Source: Candidatus Benthicola azotiphorus (GTDB taxonomy: Bacteria; Gemmatimonadota; Gemmatimonadetes; Palauibacterales; Palauibacteraceae). From it: a DNA stretch of 8,269 nucleotides. The stretch covers positions 1 through 8,269 of the forward strand of contig CANPVW010000022.1 of the NCBI GenBank assembly GCA_947581745.1, given 5' to 3'. Under the pieces are notes generated by a model, which was not told the origin of the DNA, did not search any database, and saw only the letters and a list, made by a program, of their open reading frames with translations. Numbering within the stretch: position 1 is the first letter of the stretch; the number at the start of each line of letters is the position of its first letter. This document shows, piece by piece, positions 1 through 8,269 of this stretch. The translations under genes and the position numbers were made by a program.

Positions 1-369
1 GGATCCACGTTCGGCGGCAATCCGCTTGGCGCAGCAGTGGGACTGGCGTCCCTGAACGTCATCCGGGACGAGAAGCTGGCAGACCGGTCGGACGAGCTCG
101 GCAGCTGGTTCATGGGCCGGCTGCGCGAGATCGATTCTCCTCACGTGCGCGAGGTTCGGGGTCGGGGGCTGATGATCGGGATCGAGATCAAGTCCGGCTC
201 GGGAGTGGCCCGACCGTTCTGCGAAGCGCTGAAGGAGCGGGGCGTCCTGTGCAACGACACGCATCACCACACCATTCGGATCGCTCCGCCGCTGGTGATC
301 GACCGCGCGACTCTCGAGGACGTGCTTCCCGTGTTCGAGGAGGTACTGCGGCCCGGCGTCGTCGCCTGA
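1..369 (+). CDS. rocD: Ornithine aminotransferase-like class III aminotransferase, C-terminal part (5' end outside window)
   Basis: Frame 1 is open from the first base to TGA at 367-369 and gives 122 residues. It begins with GSTFGGNPLG, the motif of class III PLP-dependent aminotransferases that follows the PLP lysine by about 30 residues; that lysine is therefore outside the window. The Thr at fragment residue 3 corresponds to the PLP-phosphate contact. The C-terminal motif THHHTIRIAPPLVI (87-100), with the substrate-carboxylate Arg at 93, is closest in my memory to ornithine aminotransferases (ornithine + 2-oxoglutarate to glutamate semialdehyde + glutamate, cytoplasmic). RGRGLMIGIE (53-62) is shared with acetylornithine aminotransferases (ArgD), so that assignment remains possible. 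Family length is about 400 residues, so roughly 70 percent of the protein is missing. An internal GTG at 37 is not the start, because conserved residues precede it. A convergent hairpin follows 28 bases after the stop. Confidence 0.85.
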   Translation, partial: GSTFGGNPLGAAVGLASLNVIRDEKLADRSDELGSWFMGRLREIDSPHVREVRGRGLMIGIEIKSGSGVARPFCEALKERGVLCNDTHHHTIRIAPPLVIDRATLEDVLPVFEEVLRPGVVA

Positions 370-396
370 TCCTCGATTCGCGCGTCGGGTGAGCAA

Positions 397-425
397 GGTG
401 CCGGAGGATTAGCTCCCCCGGCACC
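397..425. terminator. Hairpin between convergent genes, probable bidirectional terminator
   Basis: An inverted repeat pairs 397-404 (GGTGCCGG) with 418-425 (CCGGCACC). The stem continues inward through one A/C mismatch (405/417) to three more pairs (406-408 with 414-416), leaving a five-base loop. It lies in the 85-base gap between the aminotransferase stop on the plus strand and the cyclophilin stop on the minus strand. No long T-run follows on either strand, as often seen in GC-rich genomes, so termination is inferred from structure and position. Confidence 0.5.
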
Positions 426-454
426 GCTTCCCTGCCGCTCGCCGCGGCCCCCGG

Positions 455-1105
455 TCAGGGCTGGACGATGGTCGCGGACCGGATGACGATCGGCTCGACC
501 GGGACGTTCTGCATCCCGCCGGCGTTTCCGGTCTCGACGGCCGCGATCGCGTCCACGACGTCCATGCCCTCGAGCACGGTTCCGAACACGGTATAGCCCC
601 ACTGGTTGGGACCCTGGGCTCCGAAGTCGAGGAACGGATTGTCGGTGTGATTGATGAAGAACTGCGCCGACGCGCTATGCGGATCACTCGTGCGCGCCAT
701 CGCTACCGTCCCGCGAGAATTCGTCAGGCCGTTGTCCGATTCGTTGTGGACCGGAGGACGCCCCCCTTCGCGCATCGTGAGGTCGGGCTCGTGGCCGCCG
801 GCCTGGATCATGAAGTCGGGAATCACGCGATGGAAGATCAGACCGTCGTAGTGGCCTGCCTCCACGTACGCGAGGAAGTTCTCGACGGTGAGCGGCGCCT
901 GATCCGGATAGAGACCGATGAGGATGTTCCCCATGCTCGTCTCGAGGAGCACGCGTGGTCCCTTCACTTCAGGCTGTTGCATGGTCTCGCCCTCTTGAGC
1001 GCCGGTTTCTCCGTTGGTCTCCCGAGTCTCCGCGCAGCCGGCCGTCAGCACGGACAGGCCGGCCGCCAGGACCGTCGTCCTCAATACCTTCCTCTTGATC
1101 GTCAC
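455..1105 (-). CDS. Lipoprotein cyclophilin-type peptidyl-prolyl cis-trans isomerase
   Basis: The protein has 216 residues from GTG at 1105-1103 to TGA at 457-455. I chose GTG because it has a Shine-Dalgarno sequence (AGGGGAG, 1111-1117) five bases upstream and it restores a complete lipoprotein signal: basic KRK at 4-6, a hydrophobic stretch 11-22 and lipobox LTAGC with Cys24. The next Met (residue 42) would remove the signal. A polar, Glu-rich linker (25-50) leads to the cyclophilin domain (about 51-216). Active-site residues are visible in FHRVIPDFMIQAG (Arg93, Phe98, Gln101), SAQFF (Gln148, Phe150) and QWGYTVFG (Trp169, with Tyr171 where human CypA has His126, as in bacterial PpiB). It should catalyse proline isomerisation on exported proteins while lipid-anchored in the periplasm. 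The gene overlaps plsC by four bases and is probably translationally coupled to it. Confidence 0.93.
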   Translation of the reverse strand: MTIKRKVLRTTVLAAGLSVLTAGCAETRETNGETGAQEGETMQQPEVKGPRVLLETSMGNILIGLYPDQAPLTVENFLAYVEAGHYDGLIFHRVIPDFMIQAGGHEPDLTMREGGRPPVHNESDNGLTNSRGTVAMARTSDPHSASAQFFINHTDNPFLDFGAQGPNQWGYTVFGTVLEGMDVVDAIAAVETGNAGGMQNVPVEPIVIRSATIVQP

Positions 1106-1117
1106 TGCTTCTCCCCT
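1102..1117 (-). promoter_or_regulatory. Ribosome binding site and stop/start overlap joining plsC to the cyclophilin gene
   Basis: On the minus strand, AGGGGAG (1117-1111) lies inside the last codons of plsC, five bases before GTG. The plsC stop TGA (1104-1102) and the cyclophilin start GTG (1105-1103) share bases in the string GTGA. This arrangement typically lets ribosomes that finish the first gene restart on the second. It also settles the cyclophilin start codon. Confidence 0.8.
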
Positions 1118-1884
1118 TCTCGGTTCAGGATCCTCTCGAACGCCTTTCGATCGATTTCGCCCCTTTGAAGCCGTCGCAGGCCCGCGAGCTGTGTCCGCAG
1201 GATGCCGACGACATCGTCCACGATCTCCTGGGCGGCTTCCTTCGAGCGGGGCTGTCCCGCGTACTCCGAATAATCGATCGGCTTCCCGAACGCCAGCCAG
1301 ATGTGCTTGAACAGCCTCGGAAAGGTGCTCCCCACGGGCAGCACGTCGTGCAGGCCGTCCACCGTGACGGGAACCACCCTCGGCTGATTGGCGAGGACGA
1401 CGAAGCCGGCGCCCGCCTTTCCGTTGCGGATCTCTCCGTCCCGGGAGCGTGTGCCCTCGGGAAACAGGATCACGGTTCCACGCTTTCCGGCCCGGATCAT
1501 CCGGTGCAGCGCCCGACTGTCCCGTCGCCCGGCCTTGATGGGAATGCACTTCCAGTTGTCGGCCCACCACGCCCAGAACCGGTTCTTGAAGAAGTTCTCC
1601 TCCGCCGCCGGGTTCCACGGGATCAGGTACGGCCGGAACAGCGCCGGGCCGAGATAAGCGGCCGTGCCCACCAGAAAGCTGTCGATCATGGTCTGGTGGT
1701 TCGAGAGAAGCAGGATGTTCCTCTCTCTCGGCACGTTGCGACGGCCGATCACCGTCGCACGGTTGAGCACGTAGAAGACGAGACCCAGGACGAGCACCGT
1801 GATGTGAGTGACGACGTACCTCGTGAATGGCCAGAAGAAGTGGAATATCGGTCCACGATAGTCGGCTCTGTACGGTTCGCCCAT
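1102..1884 (-). CDS. plsC: 1-acyl-sn-glycerol-3-phosphate acyltransferase family protein
   Basis: The protein has 260 residues. PlsC-family enzymes transfer an acyl chain to lysophosphatidic acid to make phosphatidic acid at the inner face of the cytoplasmic membrane. The acyltransferase signatures appear in order: block I NHQTMID, with the catalytic H-x4-D pair His63/Asp68; a block II-like CIPIKAGRRD at 113-122; block III FPEGTRSRDG at 141-150, which binds glycerol-phosphate; and block IV VVPVTVDG at 170-177. A hydrophobic segment at about 22-40 is a likely membrane anchor. Length is normal for the family. The ATG at 1884-1882 has a modest GAGAGAG ribosome site just upstream. It is the first gene of a two-gene minus-strand operon with the lipoprotein cyclophilin and is divergent from aconitase. 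Exact acyl acceptor cannot be read from sequence; some relatives acylate lyso-ornithine lipids or other acceptors. Confidence 0.9.
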   Translation of the reverse strand: MGEPYRADYRGPIFHFFWPFTRYVVTHITVLVLGLVFYVLNRATVIGRRNVPRERNILLLSNHQTMIDSFLVGTAAYLGPALFRPYLIPWNPAAEENFFKNRFWAWWADNWKCIPIKAGRRDSRALHRMIRAGKRGTVILFPEGTRSRDGEIRNGKAGAGFVVLANQPRVVPVTVDGLHDVLPVGSTFPRLFKHIWLAFGKPIDYSEYAGQPRSKEAAQEIVDDVVGILRTQLAGLRRLQRGEIDRKAFERILNREGEKQ

Positions 1885-1925
1885 GTACTCTCTCGCTCGA
1901 CGGGTTCGCGCCTCGCTGTCCCGCC

Positions 1926-1955
1926 AATATCAGTGTGACCGGCCGGCGGTGCCAG
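1926..1955 (-). promoter_or_regulatory. Candidate sigma-70-type promoter for plsC
   Basis: Read on the minus strand, CTGGCA (1955-1950) matches the -35 consensus at four of six bases. GATATT (1931-1926) matches the -10 consensus at four of six. The spacer is 18 bases and the -10 lies about 40 bases before the plsC ATG. In GC-rich DNA such weak matches can arise by chance and this organism's sigma-factor consensus is unknown, so this is only a candidate. Confidence 0.25.
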
Positions 1956-1985
1956 ACGCCGCGGGACTCGCCTCCTCCAGCCTGG

Positions 1986-1996
1986 AATACCATATT
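1986..1996. promoter_or_regulatory. AT-rich palindrome, possible operator or -10 element
   Basis: The inverted repeat AATA-CCA-TATT is an unusually AT-rich spot near the middle of the divergent control region. On the minus strand it contains TATGGT and on the plus strand TACCAT, each sharing four of six bases with a -10 box, but neither has a good -35 partner. It could be a regulator site or an unwinding element; function is unproven. Confidence 0.2.
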
Positions 1997-2090
1997 GCGC
2001 CTCGAGAGGCCGGCGTCCTCGCGACGACCGGCCGGGACCCGTTGTCAACCGCTTCCCGCTCGGCGGTTTCAATCCACAGAGAGACCTCAT

Positions 2091-4826
<2,736 letters not shown>

Positions 4827-4828
4827 CC

Positions 4829-4847
4829 GGTCGGAACGGGCCCGACC
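4829..4847 (+). terminator. Short hairpin after aconitase, possible weak terminator or attenuator
   Basis: GGTCGG (4829-4834) can pair with CCGACC (4842-4847) across a seven-base loop, starting three bases after the aconitase stop. Only six pairs form and no T-run follows. It may slow or partly stop transcription before the peptidase gene, or merely protect the aconitase mRNA end. Chance is possible in GC-rich sequence. Confidence 0.25.
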
Positions 4848-4903
4848 CTTGCATCAGAGAAGCGGTGTCCGTGGACCCGCGCAACCCGTGAACGGAGTGA
4901 TCG

Positions 4904-7102
4904 ATGAAGAATATCGGAGTGCGACATTTCGCCATTCTGGCCGTCGCCCTGGTCGCGGCCTGTTCCTCTGCGCCGCCGCCCGAGACGGCGCCCGCGCCGG
5001 CGGCCCCGCCAGTGGTCGCCGAAAAGCCTCCCGCAGGCCTGCTCACGGCGCCCCAGGCGGCCGTCGAATTGTCGAAGACCGTGGAGCTGACGGGGACCGA
5101 GATGGGCACGATGTGGACGTTCGAGAATCCACCGCTCGATTACTGGGAGGAGACATACGGTTTCCGGCCCAGTTCGGAGTGGTTGGAGCATGTGCGCCTG
5201 GCCTCGGGCCGCGTTCCCGGCTGCTCGGCTTCGTTCGTCTCGTCCGACGGACTGGTGATCACCAACAATCACTGCGCTCGTGGATGCATCGACGCGAATT
5301 CCAGCGAAGAGAACGACTACCTGAACAACGGTTTCTACGCGCCGACGATACAGGACGAGCTGGTCTGCCCGAACTACTACCTGGACCAGTTGATCGAGAT
5401 CGAGGACATCACGCCCCAGATGCACTCCGTGGCACAGGCGGGCATGTCCGACTCGGACATCAGCGCCGCGCGTGACGCGAAGGGCGAGGAGCTCAGCGCG
5501 GCGTGCGAGGAAGCCAGCGGCCTCCAGTGCCAGGTGGTCTCCCTGTTCCATGGCGGCCAGTACAAGCTCTACAAGTTCCACCGGTACCCGACGGTCAAGC
5601 TGGTCTTCACGCCCGAGATGCAGGCGGCGTTCTTCGGCGGCGACGCGGATAATTTCACGTATCCGCGCTACGACCTCGATATCACCTTTTTCCGGGCCTA
5701 TGACGAGGATGGGGAGTCCCCCGCTTCGACGCCGCACTACTTCCAGTGGGATCCGGAAGGCGCGTCCGAGGGTGAGCTGGTATTCGTGACCGGCAACCCG
5801 GGCTCGACGGCGCGGCAGATCACTCTCTCACAGTACATGTACCAGAGGATCGTCTTCCACCCGATGATCCTCGATTTCTTCGACCAGCGCCTCGAGATCA
5901 TGCACGCGATCCAGGCCAGCGACCCCGAGCGTGGCCGGGCGATGCAGAACCAGATCTTCGGGTTCGAGAACACTCAGAAGCTGTATCGAGGCGAGCTCAA
6001 GGGCCTGCGGGACGTAGAGCTCACGGCCAGGAAGATCCGGTGGGAGGACGAGTTCCGGTCAGCGGTGGAGGCCGATCCGGAGCTGACCGCGAGGTACGGG
6101 GACGTGTGGGCCCGCATCGCGGAGATCAACGAGACGCTGGCCGGGCTGGCGCCTACGGTCTACATCAATAATCCGAATTTTCTCAACCCTTCCGCACATC
6201 TGCAGATGGCCGCTCAGCTGGGGCAGTACATCCAGATGCTGGCGGTGCCCGAGGACCAGCGGCCACGCAACTTCGATCGCATGGAAAGGGCGATTCTGGA
6301 CCCGGGTGAGATGCACATGGACCAGTCTCTCGGAATGCTCACCGGACGCCTGGCCCTGGCGCAGAAATGGCTGCCGCCCGACGCCGCTCTCGTACGGGCC
6401 GTGCGACCCGGCGAGACGCCCGAGGACGCAGCCCGGAGGTTGATCGAGTCGTCCCGAATGGGTGACGCGGCCTACCGCCAGTCGCTGATCGACGGTGGTG
6501 TAGAGGCCATGCAGGCAAGCACGGATCCGCTCGTCGAGCTGGTTCGCGCCATGGTGGCCGAGCAGCAGAGCGTGATCGCCGAATGGCAGTCGGCCAGTGC
6601 CTCGGAAGAGGTTCAGAACGAGCGTTTCGCGTCGGCCCTGTTCGCGGTCTACGGAACGGACCTGCCGCCCGATGCCACCTTCACCCTGCGCATCACGGAC
6701 GGAGTCGTGGCACGCTACCAGTTCAACGGCACGTATGCCCCGGCGCAGACTTCCCTGTACGGACTGTACGGCCGGTCCGAGGAGTTCGATGACGAAATGC
6801 CGTGGCAACTGGCTCCGGCGTTCGATGCCGCGCGCGATGCGGTGGACATGAGCGTTCCGATCAACTTCGTGTCCACGAATGACATCACCGGCGGCAACAG
6901 TGGCAGCCCGGTCATCGACCGGGAGGCCCGCTGGGTGGGAATCGCCTTCGATGGCAACATCGAGTCGCTGCCCAACGAGTTCCTGTTCGCGGCCGAGAAC
7001 GGTCGGACGGTGTCGGTGCACTCGGCCGGGATCACCGAGGCCCTGCGCAGCGTATACAACGCGCATGAGCTGCTGGACGAGCTCCTGAGCGGCTCCAACT
7101 GA
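4904..7102 (+). CDS. S46-family dipeptidyl-peptidase (DPP7-like), predicted lipoprotein
   Basis: The protein has 732 residues. S46 enzymes are serine peptidases with a chymotrypsin-like double barrel and a helical cap that release dipeptides from peptide N-termini outside the cytoplasm. The start ATG has GGAG (4894-4897) six bases upstream. Residues 1-20 form a lipoprotein signal (lipobox VAAC, Cys20), followed by a Pro/Ala-rich linker (about 23-45). The mature domain opens with MGTMWTFENPP, a typical S46 start. Catalytic His123 lies in VITNNHC, the likely Asp is in FTYPRYDLD (probably Asp259), and Ser666 is in GGNSGSP. The residue 18 after the serine is Gly684 (IAFDGN), where DPP7-type enzymes have Gly and Asp/Glu-specific DPP11 has Arg, so preference for hydrophobic P1 residues is inferred. 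Several cysteines (107, 124, 128 and others) could form disulfides. Same strand as aconitase, 77 bases downstream; separate transcription is possible. Confidence 0.93.
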   Translation: MKNIGVRHFAILAVALVAACSSAPPPETAPAPAAPPVVAEKPPAGLLTAPQAAVELSKTVELTGTEMGTMWTFENPPLDYWEETYGFRPSSEWLEHVRLASGRVPGCSASFVSSDGLVITNNHCARGCIDANSSEENDYLNNGFYAPTIQDELVCPNYYLDQLIEIEDITPQMHSVAQAGMSDSDISAARDAKGEELSAACEEASGLQCQVVSLFHGGQYKLYKFHRYPTVKLVFTPEMQAAFFGGDADNFTYPRYDLDITFFRAYDEDGESPASTPHYFQWDPEGASEGELVFVTGNPGSTARQITLSQYMYQRIVFHPMILDFFDQRLEIMHAIQASDPERGRAMQNQIFGFENTQKLYRGELKGLRDVELTARKIRWEDEFRSAVEADPELTARYGDVWARIAEINETLAGLAPTVYINNPNFLNPSAHLQMAAQLGQYIQMLAVPEDQRPRNFDRMERAILDPGEMHMDQSLGMLTGRLALAQKWLPPDAALVRAVRPGETPEDAARRLIESSRMGDAAYRQSLIDGGVEAMQASTDPLVELVRAMVAEQQSVIAEWQSASASEEVQNERFASALFAVYGTDLPPDATFTLRITDGVVARYQFNGTYAPAQTSLYGLYGRSEEFDDEMPWQLAPAFDAARDAVDMSVPINFVSTNDITGGNSGSPVIDREARWVGIAFDGNIESLPNEFLFAAENGRTVSVHSAGITEALRSVYNAHELLDELLSGSN

Positions 7103-7184
7103 GGATCTGATCGGGACATCCTGGCCCGGGTCCGCGGGTCGAGTTGTCTCATTGAATGCCGGGTTTCGCACCCGAGGCGCAGCA

Positions 7185-7222
7185 TGGAGAGCCCGGTGGC
7201 CGATCGGCCGCCGGGCTCTTCA
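7185..7222. terminator. Long hairpin between convergent peptidase and ETF-QO genes, probable bidirectional terminator
   Basis: Bases 7188-7201 pair with 7206-7219 around a GATC loop: 14 consecutive positions with one G-T wobble. Three more outer positions (7185-7187 with 7220-7222) extend the stem to 17, again with one wobble. It is the strongest inverted repeat I found. It lies 83 bases after the peptidase stop and its outer arm takes in the ETF-QO stop codon (7222-7220) on the other strand. No T-run flanks it. A smaller hairpin (CGGGT/ACCCG, 7160-7174) precedes it. Confidence 0.6.
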
Positions 7223-8269
7223 CATCCGCTTATACGCGGGTCCGCTTCCTCCCTCCCGCGGTGTCCAGCGCGGACCGAGCACGTCCGTGGCCTTGCAGTC
7301 GACGCAATTCGGCGCGTTCACGACCAGGCCGTCATCCGTCTCCTCGTAAACCCCGGCCGGGCACATGTGCTGATAGAAGCGCTGCACGCTCGCGGGCACG
7401 CCGGGCTGCGCGATGAGGTGCGAGGGGATGTCGTCGCGCGTCGCGTTTCCGGACCGGAACACGGCGTCTACCTTGCTGAGACTGAGCCGACCGTCGGCAG
7501 ACGACTCCGCCGGCGGAGACACGGTCTTGAGCTCCGATGCGTCTTCCTCCACCGCGATCCGCCTTCCGGGCCACCTTCCGCCCGACACGATCGAGAGCGC
7601 CGAGCGCAGGCCACCACGGTAGAAGCCTGACTTGAACGCGGCTCGCATGTTCCGGCTGCGATAAAGGTCCCTCCAGATGACGCTGCTCCGCACCATGGTG
7701 TCGTACGACGAGAGCGCTGCACCGCCCGCGTCGCCGCTCTTCAAACCCTCGAAGATGGCCCTGGCCGCGAACATCCCCGAGTACATCGCGTAGTGAATGC
7801 CCTTGAGGCTCGGCACGTCCACGAAACCTGCCGAATCTCCCGCCACGATCAGTCCGGGTCCGTGAAGTCTCTCCGGGATCGAATAGTAGCCTCCTTCGGG
7901 AATCGTACGAGCGCCCCACTCCACACACTCACCCCCCTCGAGCACTGTCCTAACCAGCGGATGGCCCTTCAGCGCCTGAAGAAGCTCGTGCACGTCGAGC
8001 GAAGTCTGCCGGTAGTCCAGGCCGACCACGAGACCCAGTGAGACCAGGTCCTGCCCCATCGGATACATCCAGCTCCCGCCGAAGGCGTCCCGGGGAAGCG
8101 GCCATCCGAGCGTGTGGACGACCTGCCGCAGGGGCCTCGGCACCTGCCACAGCTCCTTCACCCCGAGGGCGTAGATCTGCGGATTCTCCGAACTGATGCC
8201 CTGGCTTCGGAGCCACGCCCGGCTCAACGGGCCGCGCGTTCCCTCGGCGAGGACCGTGACGGACGCGGC
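7220..8269 (-). CDS. Electron transfer flavoprotein-ubiquinone oxidoreductase, C-terminal part (5' end outside window), with altered Fe-S motif
   Basis: The frame is open from the window edge to TGA at 7222-7220 and gives 349 residues of an enzyme that is normally about 550-600; the N-terminal FAD Rossmann motif is outside. The membrane-associated ETF-QO takes electrons from reduced ETF and passes them to quinone. Conserved blocks occur in order: VTVLAEGTRGPL, PQIYALGVKELW, HTLGWPLPRDAFGGSWMY, SLGLVVGLDY, YGARxIPEGGYYSIP-like WGARTIPEGGYYSIP, the FAD motif GDSAGFVDVPSLKG, and the C-terminal Fe-S module CPAGVYE...NCVDC...EGGSGPAYKRM. Three cluster cysteines are present (codons at 7363-7361, 7306-7304, 7297-7295). 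The fourth, expected in KTCD, is Thr (ACG, 7288-7286) in KATD, and the segment from there to EGG is about four residues shorter than in the mitochondrial enzyme. The frame and ending are otherwise intact. FixC is a related alternative, but it lacks this fused Fe-S tail. Confidence 0.92.
   Translation of the reverse strand, partial: AASVTVLAEGTRGPLSRAWLRSQGISSENPQIYALGVKELWQVPRPLRQVVHTLGWPLPRDAFGGSWMYPMGQDLVSLGLVVGLDYRQTSLDVHELLQALKGHPLVRTVLEGGECVEWGARTIPEGGYYSIPERLHGPGLIVAGDSAGFVDVPSLKGIHYAMYSGMFAARAIFEGLKSGDAGGAALSSYDTMVRSSVIWRDLYRSRNMRAAFKSGFYRGGLRSALSIVSGGRWPGRRIAVEEDASELKTVSPPAESSADGRLSLSKVDAVFRSGNATRDDIPSHLIAQPGVPASVQRFYQHMCPAGVYEETDDGLVVNAPNCVDCKATDVLGPRWTPREGGSGPAYKRM

Larger units (their letters stand above)
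1885..2090. promoter_or_regulatory. Divergent intergenic region between plsC and aconitase
   Basis: These 206 bases separate two genes read outward, so promoters for both should lie here. The region is GC-rich with two AT-rich islands (about 1926-1932 and 1986-1996). The 10-base palindromic word GACCGGCCGG occurs twice, at 1937-1946 and 2026-2035. The aconitase ribosome site is the GAGAGA run around 2078-2083, seven bases before ATG. For aconitase, TTGTCA at 2042-2047 resembles a -35 box, but I see no good -10 at normal spacing. Open reading frames crossing this region have no recognisable protein content. Confidence 0.6.

Noticed and set aside
1..6. Window begins exactly with GGATCC (a BamHI site)
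   Set aside because: These bases encode the Gly-Ser of the conserved GSTFGGNP motif, so they are natural coding sequence and need no cloning explanation.
1106..1993. In-frame upstream extension of the cyclophilin reading frame to a 512-residue ORF on the minus strand
   Set aside because: The extension covers plsC in another frame and has no cyclophilin or other recognisable content. The GTG at 1105 has a ribosome site and begins a proper lipoprotein signal.
1827..2090. In-frame N-terminal extension of aconitase giving a 999-residue product
   Set aside because: The extra 88 residues match nothing in AcnA, overlap the start of plsC on the other strand, and the ATG at 2091 fits both the family N-terminus and a ribosome site.
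6059..7171. 370-residue minus-strand ORF opposite the S46 C-terminal half
   Set aside because: It is antisense to the conserved serine motif of the peptidase and shows no family motif.
7283..7300. Sequencing frameshift as the cause of the missing ETF-QO cysteine
   Set aside because: The frame is intact before and after, with NCVDCK on one side and the family ending EGGSGPAYKRM on the other. A simple substitution or assembly error cannot be fully excluded, but a frameshift is not supported.

Overview
The window is GC-rich bacterial chromosomal DNA that is almost entirely coding. It holds six protein genes, two of them cut by the window edges. I saw no tRNA, rRNA, insertion sequence, CRISPR array or phage gene. 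The mix of an ornithine aminotransferase, a lipoprotein cyclophilin, an S46-family dipeptidyl-peptidase lipoprotein and an ETF:quinone oxidoreductase points to a diderm, respiring, peptide- or amino-acid-using bacterium. The S46 and lipoprotein style would fit Gemmatimonadota or a related phylum, but this placement is inference with low confidence.

Layout: (1) 1-369, plus strand, C-terminal third of an ornithine/acetylornithine-type class III aminotransferase. (2) 370-454, convergent gap with a hairpin. (3) 455-1884, minus strand, a two-gene operon of plsC-type acyltransferase followed by an exported cyclophilin; stop and start codons overlap in GTGA. (4) 1885-2090, divergent control region. 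(5) 2091-7102, plus strand, aconitase A then the S46 peptidase after 77 bases, possibly co-transcribed. (6) About 7185-7222, a long hairpin between convergent genes. (7) 7220-8269, minus strand, C-terminal part of ETF-ubiquinone oxidoreductase, running off the window.

Functionally, four of the six genes fit protein and amino-acid oxidation: S46 peptidases release dipeptides outside the cytoplasm, ornithine aminotransferase feeds carbon toward glutamate and 2-oxoglutarate, aconitase is a TCA-cycle step, and ETF-QO passes electrons from acyl-CoA and amino-acid dehydrogenases to quinone. The plsC-cyclophilin pair belongs to envelope upkeep. This is mostly a housekeeping region. The one clear departure from family rules is the ETF-QO iron-sulfur motif, where the expected fourth cysteine ligand is a threonine and the loop after it is shortened.
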